From the NCBI RefSeq assembly GCF_000829375.1, contig NZ_AP014624.1:1-64000 (forward strand): a stretch of 64,000 bases of DNA, read 5' to 3'. A model generated the notes under the pieces. That model was not told the origin of the DNA and did not search any database. It saw only the letters and a list, made by a program, of their open reading frames with translations. Source of the stretch: Chryseobacterium sp. StRB126 (GTDB lineage: Bacteria; Bacteroidota; Bacteroidia; Flavobacteriales; Weeksellaceae). This document shows positions 38,752-48,203 of this stretch, piece after piece. Position 1 is the first letter of the stretch, and the number at the start of each line of letters is the position of its first letter. The translations under genes and the position numbers were made by a program.

Positions 38752-41013
38752 ATGAAACGTATACTTTTGTCAATAGCCGTCATATTCGGAACCTGTGCTT
38801 TTGCTCAGGAAAAGAAATCTGACTCGACAAAAACTAAAAATATAGAAGGTGTTACCATCACTAAACAGGTTTTCAAAAAACAAAGTGACCGTCTGGTATA
38901 TGATGTTGCATCTTCTCCTATAGCGAAAGGGAATACAACTTTCGATATCCTGAAACAGACTCCCTTATTGTCTTCCACGGATGATAAAACATTAAAGATT
39001 GCAGGAAAAAATAATGTATTAATCTACATCAACGGACGAAAATCCAATATGGATGCAGAATCATTGGCTCAGTTTCTGAAAAACACCCCGGCAGAAAACA
39101 TTCAGAAAATTGAGGTGATTACGGTTCCCGGAAGTGAATATCAGGTGGAATCTTCGGACGGGATCATCAACATTGTTTTAAAGAAGAAAATGAGCGATGG
39201 TCTTAACGGAAACATGAGATTCTCTAATACCCAAGGTAAATATAATGGCAGCCAAGCAAGCTTTTCGGCTAATTACAGAAAAGATAAACTGGGAATAAGC
39301 GCCAGCCTTAGTGGCGGTGAAAATATTGAAGCCCAAACCTACACTCTGAAAAACAGTAGTGATAGTTCATCCAATGAATCTACTGGTGATATTGATGATC
39401 CAAATAAAAACATTGGGGGCTATCTGAATATAGACTATCAATTAAATGATAAGAGCAACTTAGCATTATCCTGGAATACATGGGCCAATAAAAGTTATAA
39501 TTCTACGGTCAATCTTTTCAATACGATTATTACTCCCCAAAAAGACCCCAAATATACCTGGTCTAAAAACAAAGAGGATGCGAGGAATTACAATAACTCA
39601 CTGAACTTAAATTACGAATTAAAAACAGATTCTTTAGGGAGTAAATTGAATGTAAATGCATCTTATCTGAACTATAAAAAATTTCAGTATATCAATAATA
39701 TGACGTACAACTCTAATATCAATAGAGAAGTATTAGGATGGAGTACACAATTGATTCAGGATCTGCCACAGGTCATCAATAATTTCTCCGGAATGGTAGA
39801 TTATATTCAGAAATTCAAGAATGATCTGACTATTTCTGTGGGAGGAAATTATAATAAGACCAAAACAGATAACGATACTAAAAGCGACACTTATTTTATT
39901 GATCCTGCAGAGCCAACAAAATCGGCTCCCAACCATTTTGTCTATGATGAAAACATCTATGGTTTTTATCTGACCGTGGAAAAGAAATTTTCAGAAAAAT
40001 TCTCTGGAAAAGTTGGAGCAAGATATGAGATCACCAATAGTTTAGGAACTTCGGATAATCCGCCAGAAGGAGCAGAAGCTCTTAAAAGGATTGAAAGAAA
40101 CTACAATAATTTTCTGCCTTATTTAAGCATTAACTATACGATTAATGATAAAAACAATATCTCATATTCATTCTCAAGCAGAATGAGAAGACCTAGTTTT
40201 TGGGAAATAAATCCTGTAAAGAATAAACTTACTGATGACAATTATACCCAAAATAATCCTTTTGTTAAAGCTTCCTCTACGTATAACCAGGAGCTGATGT
40301 ATATGTATAAGAATTCCTATTTTGTAGTTTTAAACCAGTCTTACATTAAAGATGCGATCACTCAGGTTCCTTTACAGGGCTACCCAACCCACCCTGATGG
40401 GACAACAGAAAAAAATCTTGCCTTACGATATATCAGAACGAATTTTGGAGATAAACAGGAAATGTCTGCCATGGTGGGAATTCAAAAATCATTTTTTAAA
40501 CAATATTGGACTACAAACTTCAGCATCGGAGTTCAGCATAACAGAAACAACGGAAGTCTTGATATAGATCCTACCACAGGAGACAGATTTAAAGCTGAGG
40601 ACGGCACTGATTTTGTCTATGTCAATAACATAAACACTACTAGTCTTTTAATTCAAACCAATAATACCATTCGTCTTGATAAGGCTAAAACATGGTTCCT
40701 TGGGGTAAACTTTTTCTACATAGACAAACAACAGATAGAGCTGGGTAGGCTGCGAAGTTTATCAAGTTTAGATCTTAGTATCAAGAAAAACTGGAACGAC
40801 TGGACCTTTGCTCTGAATGTAAATGATGTTTTGAGAACCAATATTGTGGAAATTGATGATTATCAATCCAATGGAAATTATAACTATATCCACCAGAATC
40901 AGTACCCAAGAAGTTTAACAGTAAGCCTTACTTACAATTTCGGGAATAAAAAACTGAAAAAGGTAAGGGATATTGAAGGAGCTTCAGATTCTATCAAAAG
41001 CAGAACAAGATAA
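38752..41013 (+). CDS. TonB-dependent-receptor-like outer-membrane barrel (paralogue 2)
   Basis: The 753-residue protein is closely similar to the preceding gene over its full length. They share the signal peptide, the KQVFKKQSDRLVYDVASSP block, VITVPGSEYQVESSDGIINIVLKK, NYTQNNPFV and the YNFGNKKLKK ending with a basic tail. The two arose by tandem duplication and diverged, mainly in the barrel loops, which suggests related but distinct ligands. It lies 45 bp downstream of paralogue 1 and is closed by a terminator at 41055. Confidence 0.9.
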   Translation: MKRILLSIAVIFGTCAFAQEKKSDSTKTKNIEGVTITKQVFKKQSDRLVYDVASSPIAKGNTTFDILKQTPLLSSTDDKTLKIAGKNNVLIYINGRKSNMDAESLAQFLKNTPAENIQKIEVITVPGSEYQVESSDGIINIVLKKKMSDGLNGNMRFSNTQGKYNGSQASFSANYRKDKLGISASLSGGENIEAQTYTLKNSSDSSSNESTGDIDDPNKNIGGYLNIDYQLNDKSNLALSWNTWANKSYNSTVNLFNTIITPQKDPKYTWSKNKEDARNYNNSLNLNYELKTDSLGSKLNVNASYLNYKKFQYINNMTYNSNINREVLGWSTQLIQDLPQVINNFSGMVDYIQKFKNDLTISVGGNYNKTKTDNDTKSDTYFIDPAEPTKSAPNHFVYDENIYGFYLTVEKKFSEKFSGKVGARYEITNSLGTSDNPPEGAEALKRIERNYNNFLPYLSINYTINDKNNISYSFSSRMRRPSFWEINPVKNKLTDDNYTQNNPFVKASSTYNQELMYMYKNSYFVVLNQSYIKDAITQVPLQGYPTHPDGTTEKNLALRYIRTNFGDKQEMSAMVGIQKSFFKQYWTTNFSIGVQHNRNNGSLDIDPTTGDRFKAEDGTDFVYVNNINTTSLLIQTNNTIRLDKAKTWFLGVNFFYIDKQQIELGRLRSLSSLDLSIKKNWNDWTFALNVNDVLRTNIVEIDDYQSNGNYNYIHQNQYPRSLTVSLTYNFGNKKLKKVRDIEGASDSIKSRTR

Positions 41014-41054
41014 AACTATCTTTCTTCATATTCAATCAAATTATTTTGTACACG

Positions 41055-41083
41055 AACCTGTTGATTTTTCAGCAGGTTTTTTA
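41055..41083 (+). terminator. Terminator of the tandem barrel genes
   Basis: AACCTGTTG (41055-41063) pairs with CAGCAGGTT (41070-41078) through one G-U pair and is followed by a T run. The next gene starts 12 bp later. Confidence 0.8.
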
Positions 41084-41094
41084 TCTTTAATTAT

Positions 41095-41949
41095 ATGAAA
41101 AAAGGGTTAGTATTTATCATCTGCTTTATCTTTCTGTTATTGACAGCCTGTAAAGAAAGCAGGATCCATCTTGGAAATAATATCAGCTTTAATAAAGAGG
41201 AAAATCTTCATTATGGAAATAGTCCGGAACAGGTTATGGATCTTTATATTCCCAATAAAAAATTATCCGGAGAAGAAGAAGTCTTTGTTATTATTCATGG
41301 TGGTGGCTGGCGCGGCGGGAATAAATCCCAGCTTACCTTCTTTACCCTTTCTATGATGCAAAGATTTCCGGATCACATTTTTATCAATATGAATTATAGA
41401 TTGGCTTCCACTATACAATATGCTATTCCCAATCAGACGGATGATATTAAAAATGTTATTGTTTATCTGAAAAAGAGACTCAACTATAAACCTAGGTTAA
41501 TTCTTATGGGGAATAGTGCCGGCGGGCATTTATCTATGCTTTATGCTTATCATTTTGATGCTGATAAAAACGTGAAGGCAGTGATCAATATTGTAGGTCC
41601 TGCTGACCTTTCAGATGAAGGTTTCAAGAGCTATGAAGAATATTCTTTTATAGAAAAGCACCTGATTGATCCTAAAATACTGCCAACAACAACCGCAGCA
41701 GGCAACTTTGCAAGTCCTGTACATTGGATTAATACGACCTCATCCCCCACTCTTGCTTACTATGGAAAAACAGACCGCGTGGTTCCTTTAAGTCAAAATA
41801 AGATTCTGGATTCTGTTTTGAGTAAAAACAATGTTTTTCATGAATCTTATGAGTTCAGTGGAGGTCATTTGGATTGGGATAAATTACCAAACAATACTTT
41901 TCTTGTTGATAAGATTGAAGCTTTTCTTGAAAAGATAGACAAAAAATAA
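41095..41949 (+). CDS. Lipoprotein alpha/beta-hydrolase (esterase-like)
   Basis: The 284-residue envelope lipoprotein has a signal peptide ending in the lipobox LLTAC (Cys19). It is a carboxylesterase-type alpha/beta hydrolase with the oxyanion motif HGGGWRGG, the nucleophile elbow GNSAGG, an acid in GKTDRVV and the C-terminal His in SGGHLDW. Family relatives cleave acyl or aryl esters. The substrate is unknown. It starts 12 bp past the barrel terminator, so it may have its own transcript or depend on read-through. Confidence 0.88.
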   Translation: MKKGLVFIICFIFLLLTACKESRIHLGNNISFNKEENLHYGNSPEQVMDLYIPNKKLSGEEEVFVIIHGGGWRGGNKSQLTFFTLSMMQRFPDHIFINMNYRLASTIQYAIPNQTDDIKNVIVYLKKRLNYKPRLILMGNSAGGHLSMLYAYHFDADKNVKAVINIVGPADLSDEGFKSYEEYSFIEKHLIDPKILPTTTAAGNFASPVHWINTTSSPTLAYYGKTDRVVPLSQNKILDSVLSKNNVFHESYEFSGGHLDWDKLPNNTFLVDKIEAFLEKIDKK

Positions 41950-41985
41950 CACGTTCTGATAGATCAAAACGTGTTATTCTTTTAA
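41948..41985. terminator. Terminator between convergent genes
   Basis: AACACGTT (41948-41955) pairs with AACGTGTT (41968-41975), followed by ATTCTTTTAATTTTA. The hairpin overlaps the esterase stop codon. It could also serve the convergent GH43-like gene. Confidence 0.7.
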
Positions 41986-42017
41986 TTTTAGGTGAGCATA
42001 TTTTATTTTAATTGGAT

Positions 42018-43772
42018 TTACTCAGATCTTACAACATCTGTTCTGGCGGAAACACCATTGGAATTGAATGCTTCAATCTGGAAGTAATAAGCATCTGTTC
42101 GGTCTGCGCCTGTAAAGAAGTATTCATTCTTTCCGTACACCATTATGCTTCCATACATTTTATCAGGAGATTTTCCCCAATAGATTACATAGCCGTCTGC
42201 CTCAGGATTTTGCTGCCATTTCATCCAGATACTTCTTCTTTCTCCATATTTTTTAGGATCAGCTCTTAAAGGGACAAAGCCTTCTACCTTAGCAGGCTGT
42301 TTTCCAGCTCCTTTCCCAAACACTCTGAAACCACTTAATGCAAATTTTCCTGTAGGCATTTTAAGGTTTTCCATTTTCAGGAAACGGGCTTTTGCGGGCT
42401 GCTCAAGCTCAACATAATCGTGAGGAACATCTTTTGTGTTCTTACTTTTATCAACAATTACATTCCATTTTTTACCATCATTGGAGCCATAGATTTTATA
42501 CTGGTGCATTTTTCCTAAGGTTTTGCCCATGAACTCGGCATCCTGATCCGCATAATTGATCTGAATGGCATTGATTGTAGAAACTTCACCAAGATCAGTC
42601 TGGAACCACTCTCCGGAATTTCCTGTTTTAGCACTCCAATAGGTCTTGATGTCTTCATCTACAGCATAATTGGGCTGATAACTTCCAAAGGTAGATGAAA
42701 CCTGAACCGGTTTATTATAATTCAGCAACATCCATCCGGCAAAAAGACCTTTTGTAAAATCTTTCGCCTGTGCATACTGCGGAAGGTAAGTAGGATAATC
42801 TCCATAAGCTGTATTGCAATACATCACATCATCTTTATCAAAACCTGCCGGCCAGATACCCAGCCTTCTTTCAAAATTATTTTTGGTAGAAATAAAGATG
42901 GTGGAAACGTGCCACCAGTTTTTATAATTGTCTTCAAAAGTTGCTCCGTGACCTGCTCCTCTTGCAAAACCTCCCGGTTTATAAGAGAATGGATTATGCT
43001 GCTGATATTCGAAACCCTCCAAAGGGTTCTTGCTTACATAGACTCCATCGGAATATCCACTGAACTCTGTTGCCGGAGCACCATACTGCATATAATATTT
43101 CCCGTTATGTTTCGTCATCCATGCTCCTTCTACAAAAGGCTGAAGAAAAACATTATCATTGTATTCCCCAAACCTTTCCCAGCCGTGATCTTCGGGTTTT
43201 AGTTTGATAATGGGTTTTACGAAACCTTCAGACTGAAGATTTTTCACTTTCACTTCTGTTCCCAGTAATGGCCATTCATTACTTGAACCCCAATATAGAT
43301 ATAACTTATTTTTATCTTCATCATAATGGAATGCCGGATCCCATGCTCCTACTTTTAAAGTATCTACAGCAATCTTCCAGTCGTCTTTGGTTGGATTTGT
43401 ACTTTTCCAAATTGGAAAATCCTGTTCCCATGTAGAACCATAAACATAGAGTGTATCTTTCATAGCCCAGACAGCCGGAGCATTAAGATCATGAATATAT
43501 TTATTATCTCTGAGAAATTTTCTTTTAACAAACTTCCAGTCCAGCATATCATCACTGTACCAGTATCCTTCCTGATTGGTAGAAAAAAGAAACAGTTTAT
43601 TCTTAAAGTTAACGATGACAGGATCCGCCGTGGCGCGGTGTTTTCCCTGTTTCGAAAAAACTTCAAAAGGAGTATATCCATAATCAATGTTAATAGGATT
43701 ACAAAAAGTTTTTTGCTGAGCACCTACCATTATTCCAAGAAAAATGGCTAATAAGAGAATATATTGTCTCAT
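42018..43772 (-). CDS. GH43-like glycoside hydrolase with discoidin domain
   Basis: The 584-residue secreted protein has a signal peptide (cleaved after VGAQ). Residues ~25-345 form a five-bladed-propeller region of GH43/GH32 type, with ATADPVIVNFKNKLFLF at the start, an acidic residue in GAWDPAFHYDEDKNKLYLYWG and GHGATFEDN later. Residues ~350-490 form an F5/8-type-C (CBM32-like) domain (TYWSAKTGNSGEWFQTDLG). The C-terminal ~90 residues resemble a fibronectin type III fold. Likely substrates are arabinose- or xylose-containing glycans, unproven. It is the last gene downstream of the SpeD/SpeE operon (27-bp gap), but its function looks unrelated. Confidence 0.85.
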   Translation of the reverse strand: MRQYILLLAIFLGIMVGAQQKTFCNPINIDYGYTPFEVFSKQGKHRATADPVIVNFKNKLFLFSTNQEGYWYSDDMLDWKFVKRKFLRDNKYIHDLNAPAVWAMKDTLYVYGSTWEQDFPIWKSTNPTKDDWKIAVDTLKVGAWDPAFHYDEDKNKLYLYWGSSNEWPLLGTEVKVKNLQSEGFVKPIIKLKPEDHGWERFGEYNDNVFLQPFVEGAWMTKHNGKYYMQYGAPATEFSGYSDGVYVSKNPLEGFEYQQHNPFSYKPGGFARGAGHGATFEDNYKNWWHVSTIFISTKNNFERRLGIWPAGFDKDDVMYCNTAYGDYPTYLPQYAQAKDFTKGLFAGWMLLNYNKPVQVSSTFGSYQPNYAVDEDIKTYWSAKTGNSGEWFQTDLGEVSTINAIQINYADQDAEFMGKTLGKMHQYKIYGSNDGKKWNVIVDKSKNTKDVPHDYVELEQPAKARFLKMENLKMPTGKFALSGFRVFGKGAGKQPAKVEGFVPLRADPKKYGERRSIWMKWQQNPEADGYVIYWGKSPDKMYGSIMVYGKNEYFFTGADRTDAYYFQIEAFNSNGVSARTDVVRSE

Positions 43773-43799
43773 TTTTAGATTTTAAAGATAATGGCAAAG

Positions 43800-44825
43800 T
43801 TAGCTAACTTTTTTGGGTTTTCTCCAAATAAAGCCATCAAGAAGATAGTGAGTAAGCTGTGGCACAACTAATAAGGGAACTAAAAACTGAAGCAGTTTTT
43901 CAGAAACAGCCAGGTTTAGAGAAAAATGTTCATTCCACACCAGAGTTTCCCACAGGAGTTCTTCCAATAAAGCCAAACCTAAAATGATTCCTATAAATAA
44001 AAAGATCCCTGAAAATGATTTAAATATCTGCATCCGGTTTAACTGCTGGTGATCTTTCTGTTTGATCTCACCGATATAGATCAGGGCGATATAAGGAATA
44101 CCATGAGAGACAACATTCAGGAAGGTAAAAAGTAAATCATTATTAAAATACACGATCCCAAAATACCATGATAGATAGGTTCCGGAAATAAGAGCTGTTT
44201 TCGGAATATTTATCGTCTTGGTTTTAACCGCTTCAACAATTGTTTTTATAAGCCAAACCACTAGAACCAGAAGATATAAAACCGTAATAAGACCCATATA
44301 ATCGGGTAAGTTTTTAAGCCAGTCAAATTCATTATTCACAAACCAGGTAAAGGCACGCGGAGTCTGAAACCAATACAACATTGGAAAAATGGTAGCCGCA
44401 TACACCGCAACCTCATCTATTTTCTTACTCCAGTTATCCGGTTCAAAACGAGCGTAGATTCTCATAAAGCCGTACTGTTGGCGGATAAAGTGAAAAACAG
44501 CTATCAGCGCCAGCACCGACCAGAATGTCAAACTTCCCAGCTGAAACAAAGCAATCCCCAAACACCAGCTTATGAGTGGTACTCCAAAATACAACAGCTT
44601 TCTTCTCTGTACTTCGGCTTTTACGAAATACGTTTTGAATAATGTGGAATAGACATGTGCTACGTCTACAAAAACAATCAGAAAGAGCCATGTATAAAAA
44701 GAATAATGATTTTCAAGCCCCTGAATCTCTTTCTGAAAAAGAAAAATAATCAGCAATACCAAAAAAGGTGGAGATAAAATAAACCACCAGTCTGTTTTTG
44801 CATTATGTATCCAAGGTTGTTTCAT
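43800..44825 (-). CDS. Histidine-rich polytopic membrane protein, unrecognised
   Basis: The ~341-residue protein has about nine or ten membrane helices. I cannot name the family. Helices contain repeated charged and histidine motifs that look functional: DVAHVYS (about residue 50), HFIRQQYGFMR (about 116-126), SHGIPY (about 255-260) and THYLLDGFIWR near the C-terminus. In-membrane histidines with Asp/Arg partners are reminiscent of membrane di-metal oxygenases, but the boxes do not match known desaturases. The Met at 44825 is preferred because it begins MKQPWIHNAK. A Met at 44867 would add 14 residues. It follows the FAD-protein gene and is likely part of the SpeD/SpeE operon. Confidence 0.8.
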   Translation of the reverse strand: MKQPWIHNAKTDWWFILSPPFLVLLIIFLFQKEIQGLENHYSFYTWLFLIVFVDVAHVYSTLFKTYFVKAEVQRRKLLYFGVPLISWCLGIALFQLGSLTFWSVLALIAVFHFIRQQYGFMRIYARFEPDNWSKKIDEVAVYAATIFPMLYWFQTPRAFTWFVNNEFDWLKNLPDYMGLITVLYLLVLVVWLIKTIVEAVKTKTINIPKTALISGTYLSWYFGIVYFNNDLLFTFLNVVSHGIPYIALIYIGEIKQKDHQQLNRMQIFKSFSGIFLFIGIILGLALLEELLWETLVWNEHFSLNLAVSEKLLQFLVPLLVVPQLTHYLLDGFIWRKPKKVS

Positions 44826-44904
44826 CTGTATATAGCTATTTATTTTAAAATCAATCAGCCTTGTCAAGGTTTTTTCTTGAGATCATATCCCCATCATGAG
44901 GGCT

Positions 44905-46494
44905 TCAAAACATTTGTGCTGCTGCCCTTATTCCCTGATAAAAAGCTTCTTCAAAAATAGAAATTCCTGAAAGATCCGAATGGGCAAAAAATACTTTTCC
45001 ATGAATAGGTTCTTTTGCCACTTTTGCATTTTCACCAAAAATCTGATCCGGAACGGGAGCAATCATTGCATGTCCTATTTTATGAAACTGCATTTCAAGG
45101 ATAAAGTCTTCAATCAACGGATGGGCTTTCTTCAGATCTTCTAAAACTAAACTTTTAAGTTCTGTTTCTTTCATGGCATACAGCTTCTTCCTTGCTTTTT
45201 TACAGTCATTTGTGGAAAAGCTTTTATAATATGTAATCACTTTTTCACCCATGATCTGGTTGATATTCTGATGCTGATCAAAAATATATCCTAATCCTGA
45301 GGATCCGTAAATGACATTATCCCATGCTAGTTCTTCATCTCCTCCAAATTCATTTTTTAGAGTAATGGTTGTTAATAACCAGGGAACATAATGGAATGAT
45401 GATGCTTTTCTGTTGCTAAAAATTCTTTCATTGACGAACTGGGGTGTAGCCAGTAAAACTTTATCAGCAATAATCTTTCTGGTCTTCTTGTGAGCATTAT
45501 CAAAACTTAAAACTTCAACTTTATCAGCAACCTCAATATTAAACACTAAATTATCCGTTAAGTTTTTTTCCTCCGTATACTTTGAAAGATAATGAGTTAA
45601 TTTCGCATTTCCTTCCGGCCATGTGAATACCTGATCCTTATATTTTTTACTCCAGTTGTTTTTTCTTCCTGAAAAATAATGAATTCCAGCCCAGGCAGAA
45701 ACATAATCAATACCTAAACCGTAATCATCTCTACAGGAATAATCCAATAGCCAAAGAAGTTCTTCAGACTTGAAGTCATGTTGTTGCAGCCAATCTTTAA
45801 AAATAGTTTTCTCAAGGTTTAGAGCCTCATCCTCCCTACTGGAATCATGAACCGGAATCGCAAACCAATAATTACCAAGAGCATCTTTCTTTTGACGGAA
45901 ACCATCCATCATTTTAAAAAAACGATCAAGCTCACTCTGTATTTCTGAAGAAATTCCTTTTTGGGGAACAATATCGTTCTGCCAAGAGTTTTTATAGAAC
46001 AGTCTTTCCTGCTGTGGAAAAGTCATCTGATATTCATCCAGAATAGGCTCTCCATTCTCTTCCGTTCCCTGGCAGATACCACATTCTGTAAGAAATTCGA
46101 TGATCTCTTTATTTTCTTTATTGGGCAAAGGCAAATAATGTGCTCCCAGAGGAAATTTTGAAAATTTGTTCTGCCCATTAGAGGAGTTTCCACCTAAATG
46201 ATCTTCCATTTCCAACAAAAGATAGTCCTCCTCATGATGCTGACTGAAAAACCTGCAGGCAGAAAGCCCGGAAATTCCACCTCCTACCACAAGATACTTG
46301 GTATGGATAACTTCAGAAAATTGTGGAAAGTCCTTTGCCCATAATTTGTGCCCCAAAACATGGTTGGTTCCTGTGATCTTTAACAACAAAGATTTTACCT
46401 TCTTTCCGCAATACTGCAGAAAAGGGAGCATCAATCCACCCAACACTATTGTTTTCAGGAAATCTTTTCTACTGAACTTTTCCCCACTCTTCAT
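44905..46494 (-). CDS. FAD-dependent amine-oxidase-like protein, exported or lipidated
   Basis: The 529-residue flavoprotein has a Rossmann FAD motif VGGGISGLSAC (about 70-80) and an amine-oxidase/NAD(P)-binding_8 layout, ending in SDLSGISIFEEAFYQGI, which is the family's C-terminal FAD contact. The N-terminus carries a Tat-like signal SRKDFLK (RK instead of RR) followed by a hydrophobic stretch and a Cys29 in LQYC that may be lipidated. This suggests folded export and membrane anchoring. It overlaps the SpeE-like gene by 26 bp. Amine oxidation of a polyamine-derived group is an inference from the neighbours. Confidence 0.85.
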   Translation of the reverse strand: MKSGEKFSRKDFLKTIVLGGLMLPFLQYCGKKVKSLLLKITGTNHVLGHKLWAKDFPQFSEVIHTKYLVVGGGISGLSACRFFSQHHEEDYLLLEMEDHLGGNSSNGQNKFSKFPLGAHYLPLPNKENKEIIEFLTECGICQGTEENGEPILDEYQMTFPQQERLFYKNSWQNDIVPQKGISSEIQSELDRFFKMMDGFRQKKDALGNYWFAIPVHDSSREDEALNLEKTIFKDWLQQHDFKSEELLWLLDYSCRDDYGLGIDYVSAWAGIHYFSGRKNNWSKKYKDQVFTWPEGNAKLTHYLSKYTEEKNLTDNLVFNIEVADKVEVLSFDNAHKKTRKIIADKVLLATPQFVNERIFSNRKASSFHYVPWLLTTITLKNEFGGDEELAWDNVIYGSSGLGYIFDQHQNINQIMGEKVITYYKSFSTNDCKKARKKLYAMKETELKSLVLEDLKKAHPLIEDFILEMQFHKIGHAMIAPVPDQIFGENAKVAKEPIHGKVFFAHSDLSGISIFEEAFYQGIRAAAQMF

Positions 46495-47983
46495 CGAAAT
46501 AACGGACTAATATCTGGTTATCCAGACGGTTAACTTCTACCTCATTCACTTTCATATCTTTGCTGAAGTAGGATATTTTTGAGAAATCATAATCGTAGTA
46601 TTTTAGGTTCGGAAGCCTTCTGTAGATCTTATTATTCACAGGTTCAAAGGAAGCCATTGAAAATCCCCATTCCCCAAATGACGGAACATAGGTATGATAT
46701 GCCGAAGTAAAAGGAAAAATCTGATTAAGGGTTTTCTCTATGCACCAGAAAGATTTCGGAGCAAAATAAGGAGAGGTGGTTTGTACAACAATTTTAGTAT
46801 CCGGGGCAGTGAGTCTTTCAAGCTCTTTATAAAACTGCAGAGAATACAGTTTTCCTAAGCTGTAATTGGACGGATCCGGAAAGTCTATAATGATGACATC
46901 AAATTTCTTTTTGTTTTCCTTTACCCAGATGTAAGCGTCTTTGTTGATAACTTTCACCTTTGGATTGGACAAAGCACTTTGATTCAGTCTTCGCATGGTT
47001 TCATTGGTTTTGAAGAAATCAGTCATTTCTCCATCCAGATCAACAAGCTGAATCTTTTTCACTTCTTTATATTTCAGGACTTCACGTACAGCAAAACCAT
47101 CACCTCCTCCAAGAATCAGTACATTATCAATATTTTTGGCCATGGACATTGCCGGATGAACCAATGCCTCGTGATAACGATACTCATCGGTTGAGGAAAA
47201 CTGCAGGTTATTATTCAGATACAATCTGAATTCACGATTATTTCTTGTTAAAACAATCCTTTGGTAAGGAGAACTCTTTGTATAAACAACATTTTCCCCA
47301 TAAAGTTTCTCTTCTGAATAAGACAAAATTTTATCTGAAAAGACGAAAAGACCAACCAGCAGAATAAATGCAGCAATTGATTTTATTTTTAATGAGAAAG
47401 GTTTTGATAATTCTTTCTTAAGATAAAAGCACAGGAATATAGCAATGGAAATATTAATAAGCCCGAAGAACAAAGGGGTCTTCACAATTCCCAGCTGCGG
47501 AATTAAAACCAATGGGAAAAGAATAGATGCCAGCAAAGCCCCGATATAGTCAAAGGCGAATACATTTGAAACTAAATCTTTAAACTGAACCCTATCCTTC
47601 AGAATGTTCATAAGTAGCGGAATTTCCACACCTACCAAACATCCCGTAAAAAAAACAAAAAGGTAAAGTACACTTTCAAAATGTGCGAGCGTATTGAATA
47701 AAACAAACAGCACCACAGAGCTTACTCCTCCAACAATTCCGACCAGAATTTCAATCTCAACGAATTTATCAATAAGGTTTCCCTTAATGAATTTGGCCAG
47801 ATAGGAGCCTACCCCCATAGAAAACAGGTAAACCCCAATGATAAAAGAAAACTGCTTTACAGAGTCTCCTAAAAGATAACTTGCCAATGCTCCCGCCACC
47901 AGTTCATAGATCAATCCACATGTCGCAATGACAAATACAGAAAATAATAAAAGCAGCTCAAGAGGGATCCTCTTCTTATCCAT
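46469..47983 (-). CDS. Membrane-fused spermidine-synthase-like enzyme
   Basis: The 504-residue protein combines an N-terminal block of about six or seven membrane helices (to ~215) with a SAM-dependent aminopropyltransferase-like domain (about 230-504). The second part has the SpeE-type QFSSTDEYRYHEALVHP (about 261-277), the SAM-binding VLILGGGDG (288-296) and IIDFPDPS (365-372), equivalent to the DxTDP catalytic loop but with FPDP. Transfer of an aminopropyl group from decarboxylated SAM is expected, with an unknown acceptor at the membrane. SpeD in the same operon would supply the donor. It overlaps DUF350 by 8 bp and the FAD gene by 26 bp. Confidence 0.88.
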   Translation of the reverse strand: MDKKRIPLELLLLFSVFVIATCGLIYELVAGALASYLLGDSVKQFSFIIGVYLFSMGVGSYLAKFIKGNLIDKFVEIEILVGIVGGVSSVVLFVLFNTLAHFESVLYLFVFFTGCLVGVEIPLLMNILKDRVQFKDLVSNVFAFDYIGALLASILFPLVLIPQLGIVKTPLFFGLINISIAIFLCFYLKKELSKPFSLKIKSIAAFILLVGLFVFSDKILSYSEEKLYGENVVYTKSSPYQRIVLTRNNREFRLYLNNNLQFSSTDEYRYHEALVHPAMSMAKNIDNVLILGGGDGFAVREVLKYKEVKKIQLVDLDGEMTDFFKTNETMRRLNQSALSNPKVKVINKDAYIWVKENKKKFDVIIIDFPDPSNYSLGKLYSLQFYKELERLTAPDTKIVVQTTSPYFAPKSFWCIEKTLNQIFPFTSAYHTYVPSFGEWGFSMASFEPVNNKIYRRLPNLKYYDYDFSKISYFSKDMKVNEVEVNRLDNQILVRYFDEEWGKVQ

Positions 47984-48191
47984 GAATTGCCGCGCTTATA
48001 ATCATTGAAATTCCAATAATAAATGCTCCGAATACAATAGCCAACGCTATATTTTTATTTTGAGCAATCTCATGCCATGTCTTTTCCGGAGTAAGCTTTT
48101 CAATAATGAAATAGCATACGAGCAGAATAGCGATTCCTAAAAATGAGTAAAGAACCGAGTTTAATATTGGTAAGAAATTGATATTGTCCAT
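47976..48191 (-). CDS. DUF350 membrane protein
   Basis: The 71-residue protein has two hydrophobic helices (about 10-28 and 45-67) separated by the conserved polar segment PEKTWHEIAQNKNIALAIVFG. This is a single DUF350 repeat. DUF350 proteins (E. coli YjfL-like) are found with polyamine-related and phage-shock-type envelope genes, as I recall from comparative genomics. It overlaps the downstream aminopropyltransferase by 8 bp. Confidence 0.85.
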   Translation of the reverse strand: MDNINFLPILNSVLYSFLGIAILLVCYFIIEKLTPEKTWHEIAQNKNIALAIVFGAFIIGISMIISAAIHG

Positions 48192-48203
48192 AGTTTTTAA
48201 TTT

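Noticed and set aside
36430..41013. Polysaccharide utilisation locus
   Set aside because: No SusD-like lipoprotein or ECF sigma/anti-sigma pair is nearby, and the esterase downstream is not specific evidence.
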